Shown here piece after piece: positions 6,118-11,985 of a stretch of 11,985 bases of DNA; position 1 is the stretch's first letter; every line of letters starts with the position of its first letter. Source of the DNA: SCTD01 sp038256525 (lineage in GTDB: Bacteria > Actinomycetota > Actinomycetes > Mycobacteriales > SCTD01). The notes beneath the pieces are model-generated. The model saw only the letters and a program-made list of their open reading frames with translations, made no database searches and was not told the origin of the DNA. The position numbers and the translations under genes were made by a program. Location: the NCBI GenBank assembly GCA_038256525.1, contig JBBSKF010000118.1, positions 1 through 11,985 of the forward strand. Reading direction: 5' to 3'.

Positions 6118-7475
6118 CGGCGCCGCTAGAAGCGTTGCGCGCTGCGGTCGGTGTGGAGCACGTACTCGTTGATCCTGATGTCACCGCCACCTACGAGACC
6201 GACTGGACCGGACGGTTCCGCGGTCGGGCGTCCTGCGTGGTCCGGCCGTCGGACACCGCTGAGGTCTCGGCGGTCCTGACTGCGTGTGGGGAAGCCGGCG
6301 CCCAGGTGGTGGTCCAAGGCGGGAACACCGGGCTCGTCGGCGGGGCGACACCGGTCGGTGGCGAGGTGCTGCTGAGCCTGACCCGGCTGACCGCGCTCGG
6401 GTCGATCGATGTGGCGGCGGGGCAGGTGACGGCCGGAGCGGGGGTGAGCCTCGCGGCGCTGCAGCAGCACGCCCGTTCGTCCGGGCTGGACTTCGGGGTG
6501 GATCTCGCCGCCCGCGACTCGGCGACCGTCGGCGGCCTCGTCGCGACGAACGCCGGGGGGATCCGGGTGCTGCGCTACGGCTCGATGCGGGCGCAGCTGC
6601 TCGGCGCCGAGGCGGTCCTAGCCGACGGCTCGGTGGTCAGCCGGATGGCGGGGCTGCTCAAGGACGGCACCGGCTACGACCTCGTGTCGCTGCTGTGCGG
6701 GAGCGAGGGGACGCTGGGCGTGGTGACGGCTGCGCGGTTGCGCCTGGTTCCCCGGCTCGGTGCGCGCTGCGTGGCGCTGCTGGCGCTGCCTTCGGTGGAT
6801 GCGGCGGTTGCGCTGCTTCCCGGACTGCGCGCGCGGCTGCCCGCGCTGTCGGCCGCCGAGCTGATGTTCCCGGCGGGCGTGGAGCTCGTGCGGCGTCATG
6901 TCGGGTTGGCGGCGCCGTTCGCCGAGCAGCACCCGGCGTACCTGCTCCTGGAGTGCATCGACCGCACCGACCCGACCGACGCGCTGGTCGAGGCGGTGTC
7001 GGAGGTGGCTGGTCTGGTCGATGCGACGGTCGCGAGCGACAGCGCGGGGCAGCGGGCGCTGTGGGCCTACCGCGAGCAGCACACCGAGGCGATCAGCGCT
7101 GCCGGGGTGCCGGTCAAGCTGGACGTGTCCGTGCCGGTCGGCCGTCTTCCCGAGCTGTGCGACCGGTTGAGTGGGGTGATCGCAGGGGTGGTCCCGGCTG
7201 CGCTGCCGATCGTCTTCGGACACGTCAACGAGGGCAACCTGCACGTGAACGTCCTGGGTGCAGGCGATCTCGCGGAGGCGGTGACCGGCGCGGTGCTGCA
7301 GCTGGTCGCGGAGCTGTCCGGGTCGATCAGCTCCGAGCACGGTGTGGGCCGGGCGAAGGCGGCGTGGCTGCCGCTGTCGCGGTCAGCCACCGAGATCGCC
7401 GCGATGCGGGCGATCAAGGGCGCGCTCGACCCGGCCGGGCTACTCAACCCGGGCGTCCTGCTGGCTACTTCGTGA
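6114..7475 (+). CDS. FAD-linked D-2-hydroxyglutarate dehydrogenase-like protein
   Basis: This 453-residue enzyme belongs to the GlcD/D-lactate/D-2-hydroxyglutarate dehydrogenase family (FAD_binding_4 plus FAD-oxidase_C). FAD contacts are visible in QGGNTGLVGG (68-77), ATVGGLVATNAGG (137-149) and CGSEGTLGVVT (195-205). The C-terminal half has the metal site H370 and H377 (HVNEGNLH) and E408-H409 (SSEHGVGR). R320, T324 and K335 have the same spacing (4 and 15) as the substrate-binding R386, T390 and K401 I recall for human D-2-hydroxyglutarate dehydrogenase, and N379 fits N443. This favours 2-hydroxyglutarate over lactate or glycolate, but does not prove it. The ATG overlaps the serA stop in ATGA, indicating coupled translation. 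The electron acceptor, perhaps an electron-transfer flavoprotein, is not encoded nearby. Confidence 0.88.
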   Translation: MTAPLEALRAAVGVEHVLVDPDVTATYETDWTGRFRGRASCVVRPSDTAEVSAVLTACGEAGAQVVVQGGNTGLVGGATPVGGEVLLSLTRLTALGSIDVAAGQVTAGAGVSLAALQQHARSSGLDFGVDLAARDSATVGGLVATNAGGIRVLRYGSMRAQLLGAEAVLADGSVVSRMAGLLKDGTGYDLVSLLCGSEGTLGVVTAARLRLVPRLGARCVALLALPSVDAAVALLPGLRARLPALSAAELMFPAGVELVRRHVGLAAPFAEQHPAYLLLECIDRTDPTDALVEAVSEVAGLVDATVASDSAGQRALWAYREQHTEAISAAGVPVKLDVSVPVGRLPELCDRLSGVIAGVVPAALPIVFGHVNEGNLHVNVLGAGDLAEAVTGAVLQLVAELSGSISSEHGVGRAKAAWLPLSRSATEIAAMRAIKGALDPAGLLNPGVLLATS

Positions 7476-8367
7476 AGAGCTCGTTCAGGGCGACGAGCTC
7501 GTCAGTGATGGACCCCGGGACGAGATGGCCTTCCAGGTCGCTGATCTGGTCGAGGTGGGCGGCGATGTCCTCGGCTGTGGGGGGGGTGCCCTGCCCGGCG
7601 TACCAGCCCTGGGCCAGGCCCCAGAACACCCGGGCATAGCGGCCGCCGGCGGCCGAGAAGGCGCCGTGCGTCGTGGTGCACGCCTCGGACGCCAGGTAGG
7701 TCACCATCGGGGTGACCAGCTCAGGGGCGAGGTACTTCGCGAAGTCGCCGAGCAGCTCCTCGGTCATCCGCGTCTTGGCCACCGGCATGATCACGTTGGA
7801 CAGGATGCCGGCCCGGGCGCCCTCGACCGCGATCGTGTTGGACAGGCCGACCAGGCCCATCTTGGCCGCGGAGTAGTTGCTCTGGCCGAAGTTGCCGAAC
7901 GTCGCGTTGGAGGCGGTGAACACGAAGCGGCCGTAGCCGTTCTCCTTCATCACCGCGAACGCCGGCTGGCTGACGTAGAACGCCGCCTTGAGATGCACGT
8001 CCAGCACGGCGTCGAGGTCCTCCCAGGTGAGCTTGAGGAAGCTCTTGTCGCGCAGGAAACCGGCATTGTTGATGACGACGTCGACCTTGCCGAAGCTGTC
8101 GACGGCGGTCTTCACGATGTTGGCGCCGCCTTCGGGGGTCATGACCGAGTCGAAGTTCGGCACCGCCTCGCCGCCTGCGGCCTGAACCTCGGCGACGACC
8201 TGCTGGGCTGCGGTGTGGTCGCCGCCCTTGCCCTCCACGCTGCCACCGAGGTCGTTGACGACCACCGCCGCGCCCCTACGGGCCAGCTCGAGGGCGTAGG
8301 TGCGGCCGAGGCCGCCGCCGGCGCCGGTGACGACGGCCACCCGGCCGTCGAAGCTGATGTCGGACAA
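7465..8367 (-). CDS. Short-chain dehydrogenase, MFE-2 type (3R)-hydroxyacyl-CoA dehydrogenase-like
   Basis: This 300-residue classical SDR has the nucleotide motif TGAGGGLG (14-21), D39 in VNDLGGSVEGKG (which favours NAD), NNAG (100-103), and the catalytic S153, Y165 and K169 (YSAAK). The NDLGG and GNFGQSNYSAAKMGL blocks and the roughly 300-residue length match the dehydrogenase domain of peroxisomal multifunctional enzyme 2, so the likely reaction is (3R)-hydroxyacyl-CoA to 3-oxoacyl-CoA in beta-oxidation. No hydratase domain or thiolase is next to it, so the substrate is uncertain. The start is TTG at 8367, chosen because AGGAG lies 7 bases upstream and the protein then begins just before the first beta strand. 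The frame stays open upstream, to 8586, into the propeller gene, with no SDR-like sequence. Its end overlaps the end of the FAD enzyme gene by 11 bases. Confidence 0.9.
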   Translation of the reverse strand: MSDISFDGRVAVVTGAGGGLGRTYALELARRGAAVVVNDLGGSVEGKGGDHTAAQQVVAEVQAAGGEAVPNFDSVMTPEGGANIVKTAVDSFGKVDVVINNAGFLRDKSFLKLTWEDLDAVLDVHLKAAFYVSQPAFAVMKENGYGRFVFTASNATFGNFGQSNYSAAKMGLVGLSNTIAVEGARAGILSNVIMPVAKTRMTEELLGDFAKYLAPELVTPMVTYLASEACTTTHGAFSAAGGRYARVFWGLAQGWYAGQGTPPTAEDIAAHLDQISDLEGHLVPGSITDELVALNELFTK

Positions 8368-8374
8368 GGGAGTG

Positions 8375-8379
8375 CTCCT
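8375..8379 (-). promoter_or_regulatory. Ribosome binding site supporting a TTG start
   Basis: The minus strand reads AGGAG, 7 bases before the TTG at 8367. This is the evidence for using TTG rather than a longer frame reaching back into the propeller gene. Confidence 0.7.
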
Positions 8380-8437
8380 GAGCGAGGTGGGGACGGAGGG
8401 ACACCTCCATTGTCGCCGCTGCCCGGTGCGGGGTCCG

Positions 8438-10360
8438 TCAGCGGGGGAAGGCCACCGACCCCGTACGCCCGAAGTCGCCCGCCCGGGCCGCGACCACGCC
8501 GGTGCGCGTGACGGCGTAGACGTGGTCGCTGTCGTGCAGCACCCGCTCGACCTGCACGTCCGGACCCAGGGCGAGGCGCCCGACAAGCGACAGGCTGCCG
8601 TCCGCCGCGACCCGGATGCCGACGGCGTCGTTGCGACCGGTCACCTCGTCGTAGGTGCTCACCGGCAGCAGCGCCAGGCGGCGCTCCGGGTCGTAGCCGA
8701 ACGCGCGGCTGTCCTCGAGCGCGACGCTGTGCCCGGTGCCGAGCGGCAGCCGGTCCAGCTGCACCGGCCGGGACAGGTCCGACAGGTCGAACAGCGACAC
8801 CTGCAGCCCGGTCACCCGCCCGCGCGCGTCGGCGTCCTGGCCGACGCCGAGCAGCCGGTCGCCGCCCACCGGGTGCAGGTAGGTCGAGAAGCCGGGCACC
8901 TTCAGCTCGCCGAGCAGCTTCGGGGCGGCCGGGTCGCCGAGGTCGAGGACATACAGCGGGTCGGTCTGGCGGAAGGTCACCACGGTGGCGAGGTCCCCGA
9001 AGTAGCGGACCGCGTAGATGCGTTCGCCCGGCCCCAGCCCGCCCACCCGCCCGGTCTCGATCAGCCCGTCGGCGCGCTCCGCGAGCACCGTCACCTGTGA
9101 GGACGAAGCCGGCCCGTCGCCGCCCGGCCCCTCCATCCAGGGCGGTGAGCTCGTCGTCGCGACGCGCAGATGCCCTTCGTGCGACGACAGCGCCCATCGC
9201 CCGTAGACGTATCCGGCGACCGAACCCGATCCGGCATAACGCGTGGTGGTCGGGGCGGTCGTATCGAAGGCGTGCAGCTCGGTGGTCACCTCCCCGGGGC
9301 GATCCGGGACGAGACTGGACGATATCGGGGCGGTGGTGCCCCACCGGCTGGTCGCGACGTAGAGCCGGTCCGCCGAGGCGTAGACGAGGTCACCGTCGGT
9401 GGTGACGGCCGTGCTGTCCTGCGCCTGCAGGCCTTTCTCGAGATCCAGCGTCGTGACGAGCAATGTGCCGGCGCCCTGCGGGGAGGAGGCGTGCCGCACC
9501 TGCCCGCAGCCGACGGCGGGACCTTCGGACAGGACGACGCCGCCGGCTGTACGACGGACCGCCTGCGGCAGCACCTGCGCCAGCGTGGCCGACCGGGCGG
9601 CCGCACGGTTCGCCTCGAGCGCGCTGCTGTCGCTGCGACCGTAGGACGGCGAGGGCACCGGTAGGGCGGGGGTGGATGCGGACACGAGGCGCACGGCGCC
9701 GCCGGACAGCCGGGCTGACAGGTAGCGGCCGTCGAGGTCGAGGGATTCCAGCTGTTGCGGCTCGGCCGGATCGGCGATGTCGACCAGCACCAGCCGCGTG
9801 CCGGTGCCACCGATGGGCGAGGGCATGCTCGTCCCCACCGGATCGCCCTTCTCCAAGGCGCCGCCTGCGCCGGGAAGGAGCACGAGAGCTCGGTCGTCCT
9901 GGACCAGCAGCTCGGCGCCGTACGCCGGCGCGCCGAGTGGAAGGGTGGACAGCAGCTGCGGAGTGGCACCGGTCCGTACGATCTGCAAGCTGTCGCCCGA
10001 GACGGCGAACAGCAGGTCGCCGACCAGCTTGGCCGAGTCCGGCTCGTCGACGCCGCGCTCCTGCACGTTGGTGCCGGTCGGACCCGAGCCGACCGCGTCG
10101 GGGACGCCGGCTGAATCCTGCGCTGCTGCAGCGGTGGTGGACTCACGGCGGCCCGGCAGTCCGAGCTGCGGTGGGAAGCCGTCGTAGGCGGTGGTGGTCC
10201 GGACGAGCTCCGCCCGGTAGTAGGCGAGCAGCTCGTCGCAGCCGGCGTACGGCACGAGGGTCTCTGCAGCAGCCTTCAGTGCGCCGCCCGGGAGCAGGGT
10301 GAAGGCGCCGGCGGCGACGCCCAGGACGGCGATGGCGGCGAGGGAGCGGGATGGCGACAC
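8438..10360 (-). CDS. Secreted C-terminal beta-propeller protein (COG4880-like)
   Basis: This 640-residue protein fits the family of secreted proteins with a C-terminal beta-propeller (COG4880, Beta_propel), whose function is unknown. Family hallmarks are CDELLAYYR (41-49), TNVQERGVDEPD (97-108) followed by a propeller strand, RYFGDLATVVTFRQTDPLY (452-470), LDLGDPAAPKLLGELKVPGF (472-491) and YLHPVGGDRLLGVGQDAD (494-511). An N-terminal hydrophobic stretch (about 6-32) is a signal peptide or anchor. C41 is too far from it, and in the wrong context, for a lipoprotein; C41 and C285 might form a disulfide. Residues 74-96 are a low-complexity linker. The GTG at 10360 is chosen because GGAGGT lies 4 bases upstream. 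The open frame continues to 11698, but that part is antisense to the DUF2254 gene. A 70-base gap separates it from the dehydrogenase downstream. Confidence 0.88.
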   Translation of the reverse strand: MSPSRSLAAIAVLGVAAGAFTLLPGGALKAAAETLVPYAGCDELLAYYRAELVRTTTAYDGFPPQLGLPGRRESTTAAAAQDSAGVPDAVGSGPTGTNVQERGVDEPDSAKLVGDLLFAVSGDSLQIVRTGATPQLLSTLPLGAPAYGAELLVQDDRALVLLPGAGGALEKGDPVGTSMPSPIGGTGTRLVLVDIADPAEPQQLESLDLDGRYLSARLSGGAVRLVSASTPALPVPSPSYGRSDSSALEANRAAARSATLAQVLPQAVRRTAGGVVLSEGPAVGCGQVRHASSPQGAGTLLVTTLDLEKGLQAQDSTAVTTDGDLVYASADRLYVATSRWGTTAPISSSLVPDRPGEVTTELHAFDTTAPTTTRYAGSGSVAGYVYGRWALSSHEGHLRVATTSSPPWMEGPGGDGPASSSQVTVLAERADGLIETGRVGGLGPGERIYAVRYFGDLATVVTFRQTDPLYVLDLGDPAAPKLLGELKVPGFSTYLHPVGGDRLLGVGQDADARGRVTGLQVSLFDLSDLSRPVQLDRLPLGTGHSVALEDSRAFGYDPERRLALLPVSTYDEVTGRNDAVGIRVAADGSLSLVGRLALGPDVQVERVLHDSDHVYAVTRTGVVAARAGDFGRTGSVAFPR

Positions 10361-10540
10361 GGGGACCTCCGGGAGGATGCGGCTGGAGGTGGGACGCAGC
10401 CGGGAGGCGTTCGGATCCCTGCGCCGCCGGTCGGGCGCAAGTTTGACGGATGCGTGACGATCGCCGGGATCCTGCCGGGCGAGCGCTTGTCCTGGGTACA
10501 TGCGACGGATGGATCCGCGCCGGCACGACCATGGTCGTCG
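10361..10540. other. Divergent intergenic region, no convincing promoter
   Basis: This 180-base gap separates the propeller gene (minus) from the DUF2254 gene (plus). It holds the propeller ribosome site GGAGGT (10370-10365, minus strand), two GACG direct repeats flanking GATGCGT (10445-10458), a TTGACG (10443-10448) without a good -10 at the right distance, and GGATCC three times (10413, 10467, 10511). I see no clear promoter pair in either direction. Confidence 0.4.
10365..10370 (-). promoter_or_regulatory. Ribosome binding site of the beta-propeller gene
   Basis: The minus strand reads GGAGGT, 4 bases before the GTG at 10360, which places the start directly before the signal-peptide-like segment. 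Confidence 0.7.
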
Positions 10541-11737
10541 ATGAGGACCGGCCTGCGGCCGCTGACGGAGTCCGTGCGCACCGGCTTCTGGGCGGTCCCG
10601 ACGCTGTGTGTGCTCCTCGCTGCGGCACTCGCGTTCGGGCTCGTCGCACTGGACCGTGAGTTCGACGACGCCCTGGGCGGGTTCAGCTTCGGCGCCGGTC
10701 CGGACGGCGCGCGGGAGGTGCTCTCGGCAATCGTCACGTCGATGATCACCTTCACCGGTCTGGTGTTCTCGATCACCATCGTGGTGCTGCAGCTGACCAG
10801 CAGCCAGTTCTCGCCACGGGTGCTGCGCACCTTCCTGCGTGACCGGCAGACCCAGCTCTCGCTCGGCGTCTTCATCGCGACGTTCGTCTATGCGGTGCTG
10901 GTGCTTCGGACCGTCAACGGGGTGGACGAGGACAGGTTCGTCCCGGCCCTTGCGACCTCGGTCGGCCTGCTGCTGCTGATCGTCAGCGTCGGCGTGTTCG
11001 TGGGATACATCCACCACATCGGCACGTCGATCCAGGTGTCGTCGATCCTGCAGTCGATCGCCGGAGAGACCCGCGACGTGCTGGAGCGTGAGCTGCCGTC
11101 GGGCGGCCCACCCCCACCGGAGGTCGTCCGGCCCGCCGGGACACCGGTCGCCGTCCTGCCGGCACCGCGATCTGGCGTGCTGGTGCAGATCGACATCGCC
11201 TCGCTGGTGGGGCTCGCTGACCGCTGCGACGTCGTGCTCGTGAGCGGCGTGCACCTCGGCGACTTCGTCCCGGAAGGCGCGCCGCTGCTGGAAGTGCACC
11301 GAGGCAACGCCGACGCGCTCGACGCCGCCGGTGCGCTGCGGGCGTTCAGCTTCGCGCGGGAGCGGACCATGCAGCAGGACGTCGCGTTCGGCTTCCGGCA
11401 GCTCGCCGACATCGCGGCGAAGGCTCTGTCGCCCGGCGTCAACGACCCGACGACCGCCGTGCAGGCCCTCGACGGGATGCACGACCTGCTGCGCCGCCTG
11501 GCGACCCGGCACCTCCCGACCGGCGTGCACGCCGATGACGCCGGGGGGCCGCGGCTCTACCTGCCGCAGCCGCGCTTCGAGGACTACCTGACGCTGGCGC
11601 TGCAGGAGACGGAGCAGTACGGCGCGAATTCCCGGCAGGTGCAGGAGCGGATCACGGCCTTGCTGACGGACGTACGCGCCGCCGCGCTGCCCGAGCACCG
11701 CCCGCCGCTCGACGTGCGCCTCGCCGGGCGGTCCTGA
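10541..11737 (+). CDS. DUF2254 family membrane protein
   Basis: This 398-residue protein matches the DUF2254 family of predicted membrane proteins, whose function is unknown. Four hydrophobic segments are seen at about 17-37, 62-86, 106-124 and 137-158, followed by a long soluble domain (about 165-398). Family blocks are the SSQFSPRVLRTFLRD segment after the second helix (87-101), ERTMQQDVAFGFRQLADIA (274-292) and ALSPGVNDPTTAVQALD (295-311). The ATG at 10541 gives the usual short N-terminus ending in a TGFWAVP helix start; a GTG at 10454 would add 29 residues unlike the family. Neither start has a good Shine-Dalgarno sequence. It is divergent from the beta-propeller gene and is followed by strong hairpins. 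Confidence 0.88.
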   Translation: MRTGLRPLTESVRTGFWAVPTLCVLLAAALAFGLVALDREFDDALGGFSFGAGPDGAREVLSAIVTSMITFTGLVFSITIVVLQLTSSQFSPRVLRTFLRDRQTQLSLGVFIATFVYAVLVLRTVNGVDEDRFVPALATSVGLLLLIVSVGVFVGYIHHIGTSIQVSSILQSIAGETRDVLERELPSGGPPPPEVVRPAGTPVAVLPAPRSGVLVQIDIASLVGLADRCDVVLVSGVHLGDFVPEGAPLLEVHRGNADALDAAGALRAFSFARERTMQQDVAFGFRQLADIAAKALSPGVNDPTTAVQALDGMHDLLRRLATRHLPTGVHADDAGGPRLYLPQPRFEDYLTLALQETEQYGANSRQVQERITALLTDVRAAALPEHRPPLDVRLAGRS

Positions 11738-11768
11738 GCGCGGCAGGTCCCAGCCCCCGCCCTACCAT

Positions 11769-11815
11769 TCTCGGTGCCACGTGCACGCTCCCTGCGGGCG
11801 AAGGCGGCACCGAGA
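11769..11815 (+). terminator. Hairpin 1 downstream of the DUF2254 gene
   Basis: TCTCGGTGCC (11769-11778) and GGCACCGAGA (11806-11815) form a perfect 10-bp stem around a 27-base loop that itself contains short complementary stretches. It begins 31 bases after the DUF2254 stop. There is no U-tract, so a classical intrinsic terminator is not shown. It could be a terminator-like element or part of a small structured RNA. Confidence 0.4.
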
Positions 11816-11826
11816 TCGGGACCTGT

Positions 11827-11855
11827 CGGCGGGCTTTGCGGCGCCGAGCCCGCCG
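11827..11855 (+). terminator. Hairpin 2 downstream of the DUF2254 gene
   Basis: CGGCGGGCT (11827-11835) and AGCCCGCCG (11847-11855) form a perfect 9-bp stem with an 11-base loop. It follows hairpin 1 by 11 bases and precedes the tRNA promoter candidate. No U-tract follows. It probably ends or protects the DUF2254 transcript. Confidence 0.4.
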
Positions 11856-11859
11856 CCGG

Positions 11860-11865
11860 TATCCT
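11860..11865 (+). promoter_or_regulatory. Possible -10 element of tRNA-Ser
   Basis: TATCCT fits TAnnnT, with TTGCGG (11836-11841) 18 bases upstream as a possible -35. The transcript would start near 11872, exactly at the foot of hairpin 3. The -35 lies in the loop of hairpin 2, so the DNA would serve both. Confidence 0.4.
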
Positions 11866-11871
11866 GCTGGC

Positions 11872-11891
11872 CGGCGGTCGCGAGACCGCCG
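11872..11891 (+). other. Hairpin 3, probable 5' leader of the tRNA-Ser precursor
   Basis: CGGCGGTC (11872-11879) pairs perfectly with GACCGCCG (11884-11891) around a GCGA loop, a stable GNRA-type tetraloop. The stem ends one base before the first base of the mature tRNA. If the TATCCT promoter is right, almost the whole leader is this hairpin. Confidence 0.45.
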
Positions 11892-11892
11892 A

Positions 11893-11982
11893 GGAGGCGT
11901 CGCCTAGCCCGGTCTATGGCGCCGCACTGCTAATGCGGTTTGGGTCTCAAGCCCATCGGGAGTTCAAATCTCCCCGCCTCCG
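11893..11982 (+). tRNA. tRNA-Ser (anticodon GCT)
   Basis: This 90-base class II tRNA folds fully. The acceptor stem is GGAGGCG (11893-11899) with CGCCTCC (11975-11981), and the discriminator is G at 11982, as usual for serine tRNAs. The D stem is GCC/GGC (11902-11904, 11918-11920). The anticodon stem CCGCA/TGCGG encloses the loop CTGCTAA with GCT at 11929-11931, reading AGC and AGU codons. A variable arm, TGGG/CCCA (11941-11955), and a T arm, GGGAG/CTCCC with loop TTCAAAT, follow. The bases after the discriminator are CCC, so CCA is not encoded. The window ends three bases later, so an attachment site or neighbour cannot be judged. Confidence 0.96.
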
Positions 11983-11985
11983 CCC

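Noticed and set aside
8395..8408. Small hairpin GGAGG/CCTCC with a 4-base loop between the propeller and SDR genes
   Set aside because: The stem is only 5 bp with no U-tract, in a purine-rich 70-base gap. It is too weak to call a terminator or regulatory structure.
8368..8586. Longer start for the short-chain dehydrogenase
   Set aside because: The extra 73 residues are read antisense-shifted from the propeller gene and its end, and the TTG at 8367 has AGGAG at the right distance.
10413..10516. GGATCC three times in about 100 bases
   Set aside because: The palindrome also occurs elsewhere in the window (about 3440, 5063, 5774, 6559), and the spacing (54 and 44 bases) has no clear pattern. 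Likely chance.
2952..11676. CGTACG appears at least nine times across the window
   Set aside because: This is about twice a rough expectation for this base composition. It is scattered through coding sequence in different frames and most likely reflects codon or dinucleotide preference.
10361..11698. Minus-strand open frame extending the beta-propeller protein upstream by 446 codons, antisense to the DUF2254 gene
   Set aside because: The translated extension is Arg/His/Gln-rich with no domain, the signal-peptide-like segment begins at 10360 behind a strong ribosome site, and the plus strand there encodes a clear DUF2254 protein.
1..11985. Mobile elements, CRISPR arrays or a defence cluster
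   Set aside because: I found no transposase, integrase, terminal repeats, regularly spaced repeats or defence-gene signatures. The genes look like ordinary chromosomal actinobacterial genes.

Overview
The window is high-GC DNA (roughly 70% by eye) and almost certainly comes from an actinobacterium. Supporting this are a mycobacterial DesA1-like acyl-ACP desaturase, a DUF2254 membrane protein, several GTG starts and leaderless-looking promoters. The genus cannot be fixed from the sequence. There are ten protein-coding genes and one tRNA gene at the right edge. No insertion sequence, prophage, CRISPR array or other mobile element is visible, and no gene-free stretch exceeds about 180 bases.

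Left region (1-2973). A DesA1-like diiron desaturase (89-1006, minus) is divergent from a large polytopic membrane protein (1150-2973, plus). The membrane protein has no name I recognise. It carries an internally repeated Asp/His pattern and a C-terminal exported domain resembling YtkA/FixH. The 143-base divergent region holds a perfect 7-bp inverted repeat and repeats of TTGTCACG.

Middle left (3000-4888). A pirin (3000-3740) and a YceI-like lipid-binding protein (3750-4310) form a minus-strand pair. They are divergent from a MarR-family regulator (4400-4888, plus). Two palindromes fill the space between the yceI and marR promoters, which suggests one repressor controls both directions.

Middle (4912-7475). 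serA encodes a short, E. coli-type 3-phosphoglycerate dehydrogenase. It overlaps by an ATGA junction an FAD-linked dehydrogenase that matches D-2-hydroxyglutarate dehydrogenase at its substrate and metal residues. The pair makes biochemical sense. E. coli-type SerA can reduce 2-oxoglutarate to D-2-hydroxyglutarate, and the second enzyme would return it to 2-oxoglutarate, pulling serine synthesis forward. This is the best supported functional unit in the window.

Right region (7465-11982). A short-chain dehydrogenase of the MFE-2 (3R)-hydroxyacyl-CoA type (7465-8367) and a secreted beta-propeller protein (8438-10360) lie on the minus strand. The propeller gene is divergent from a DUF2254 membrane protein (10541-11737, plus). 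Three strong hairpins then lead into tRNA-Ser(GCT) (11893-11982). The last hairpin ends one base before the mature tRNA.
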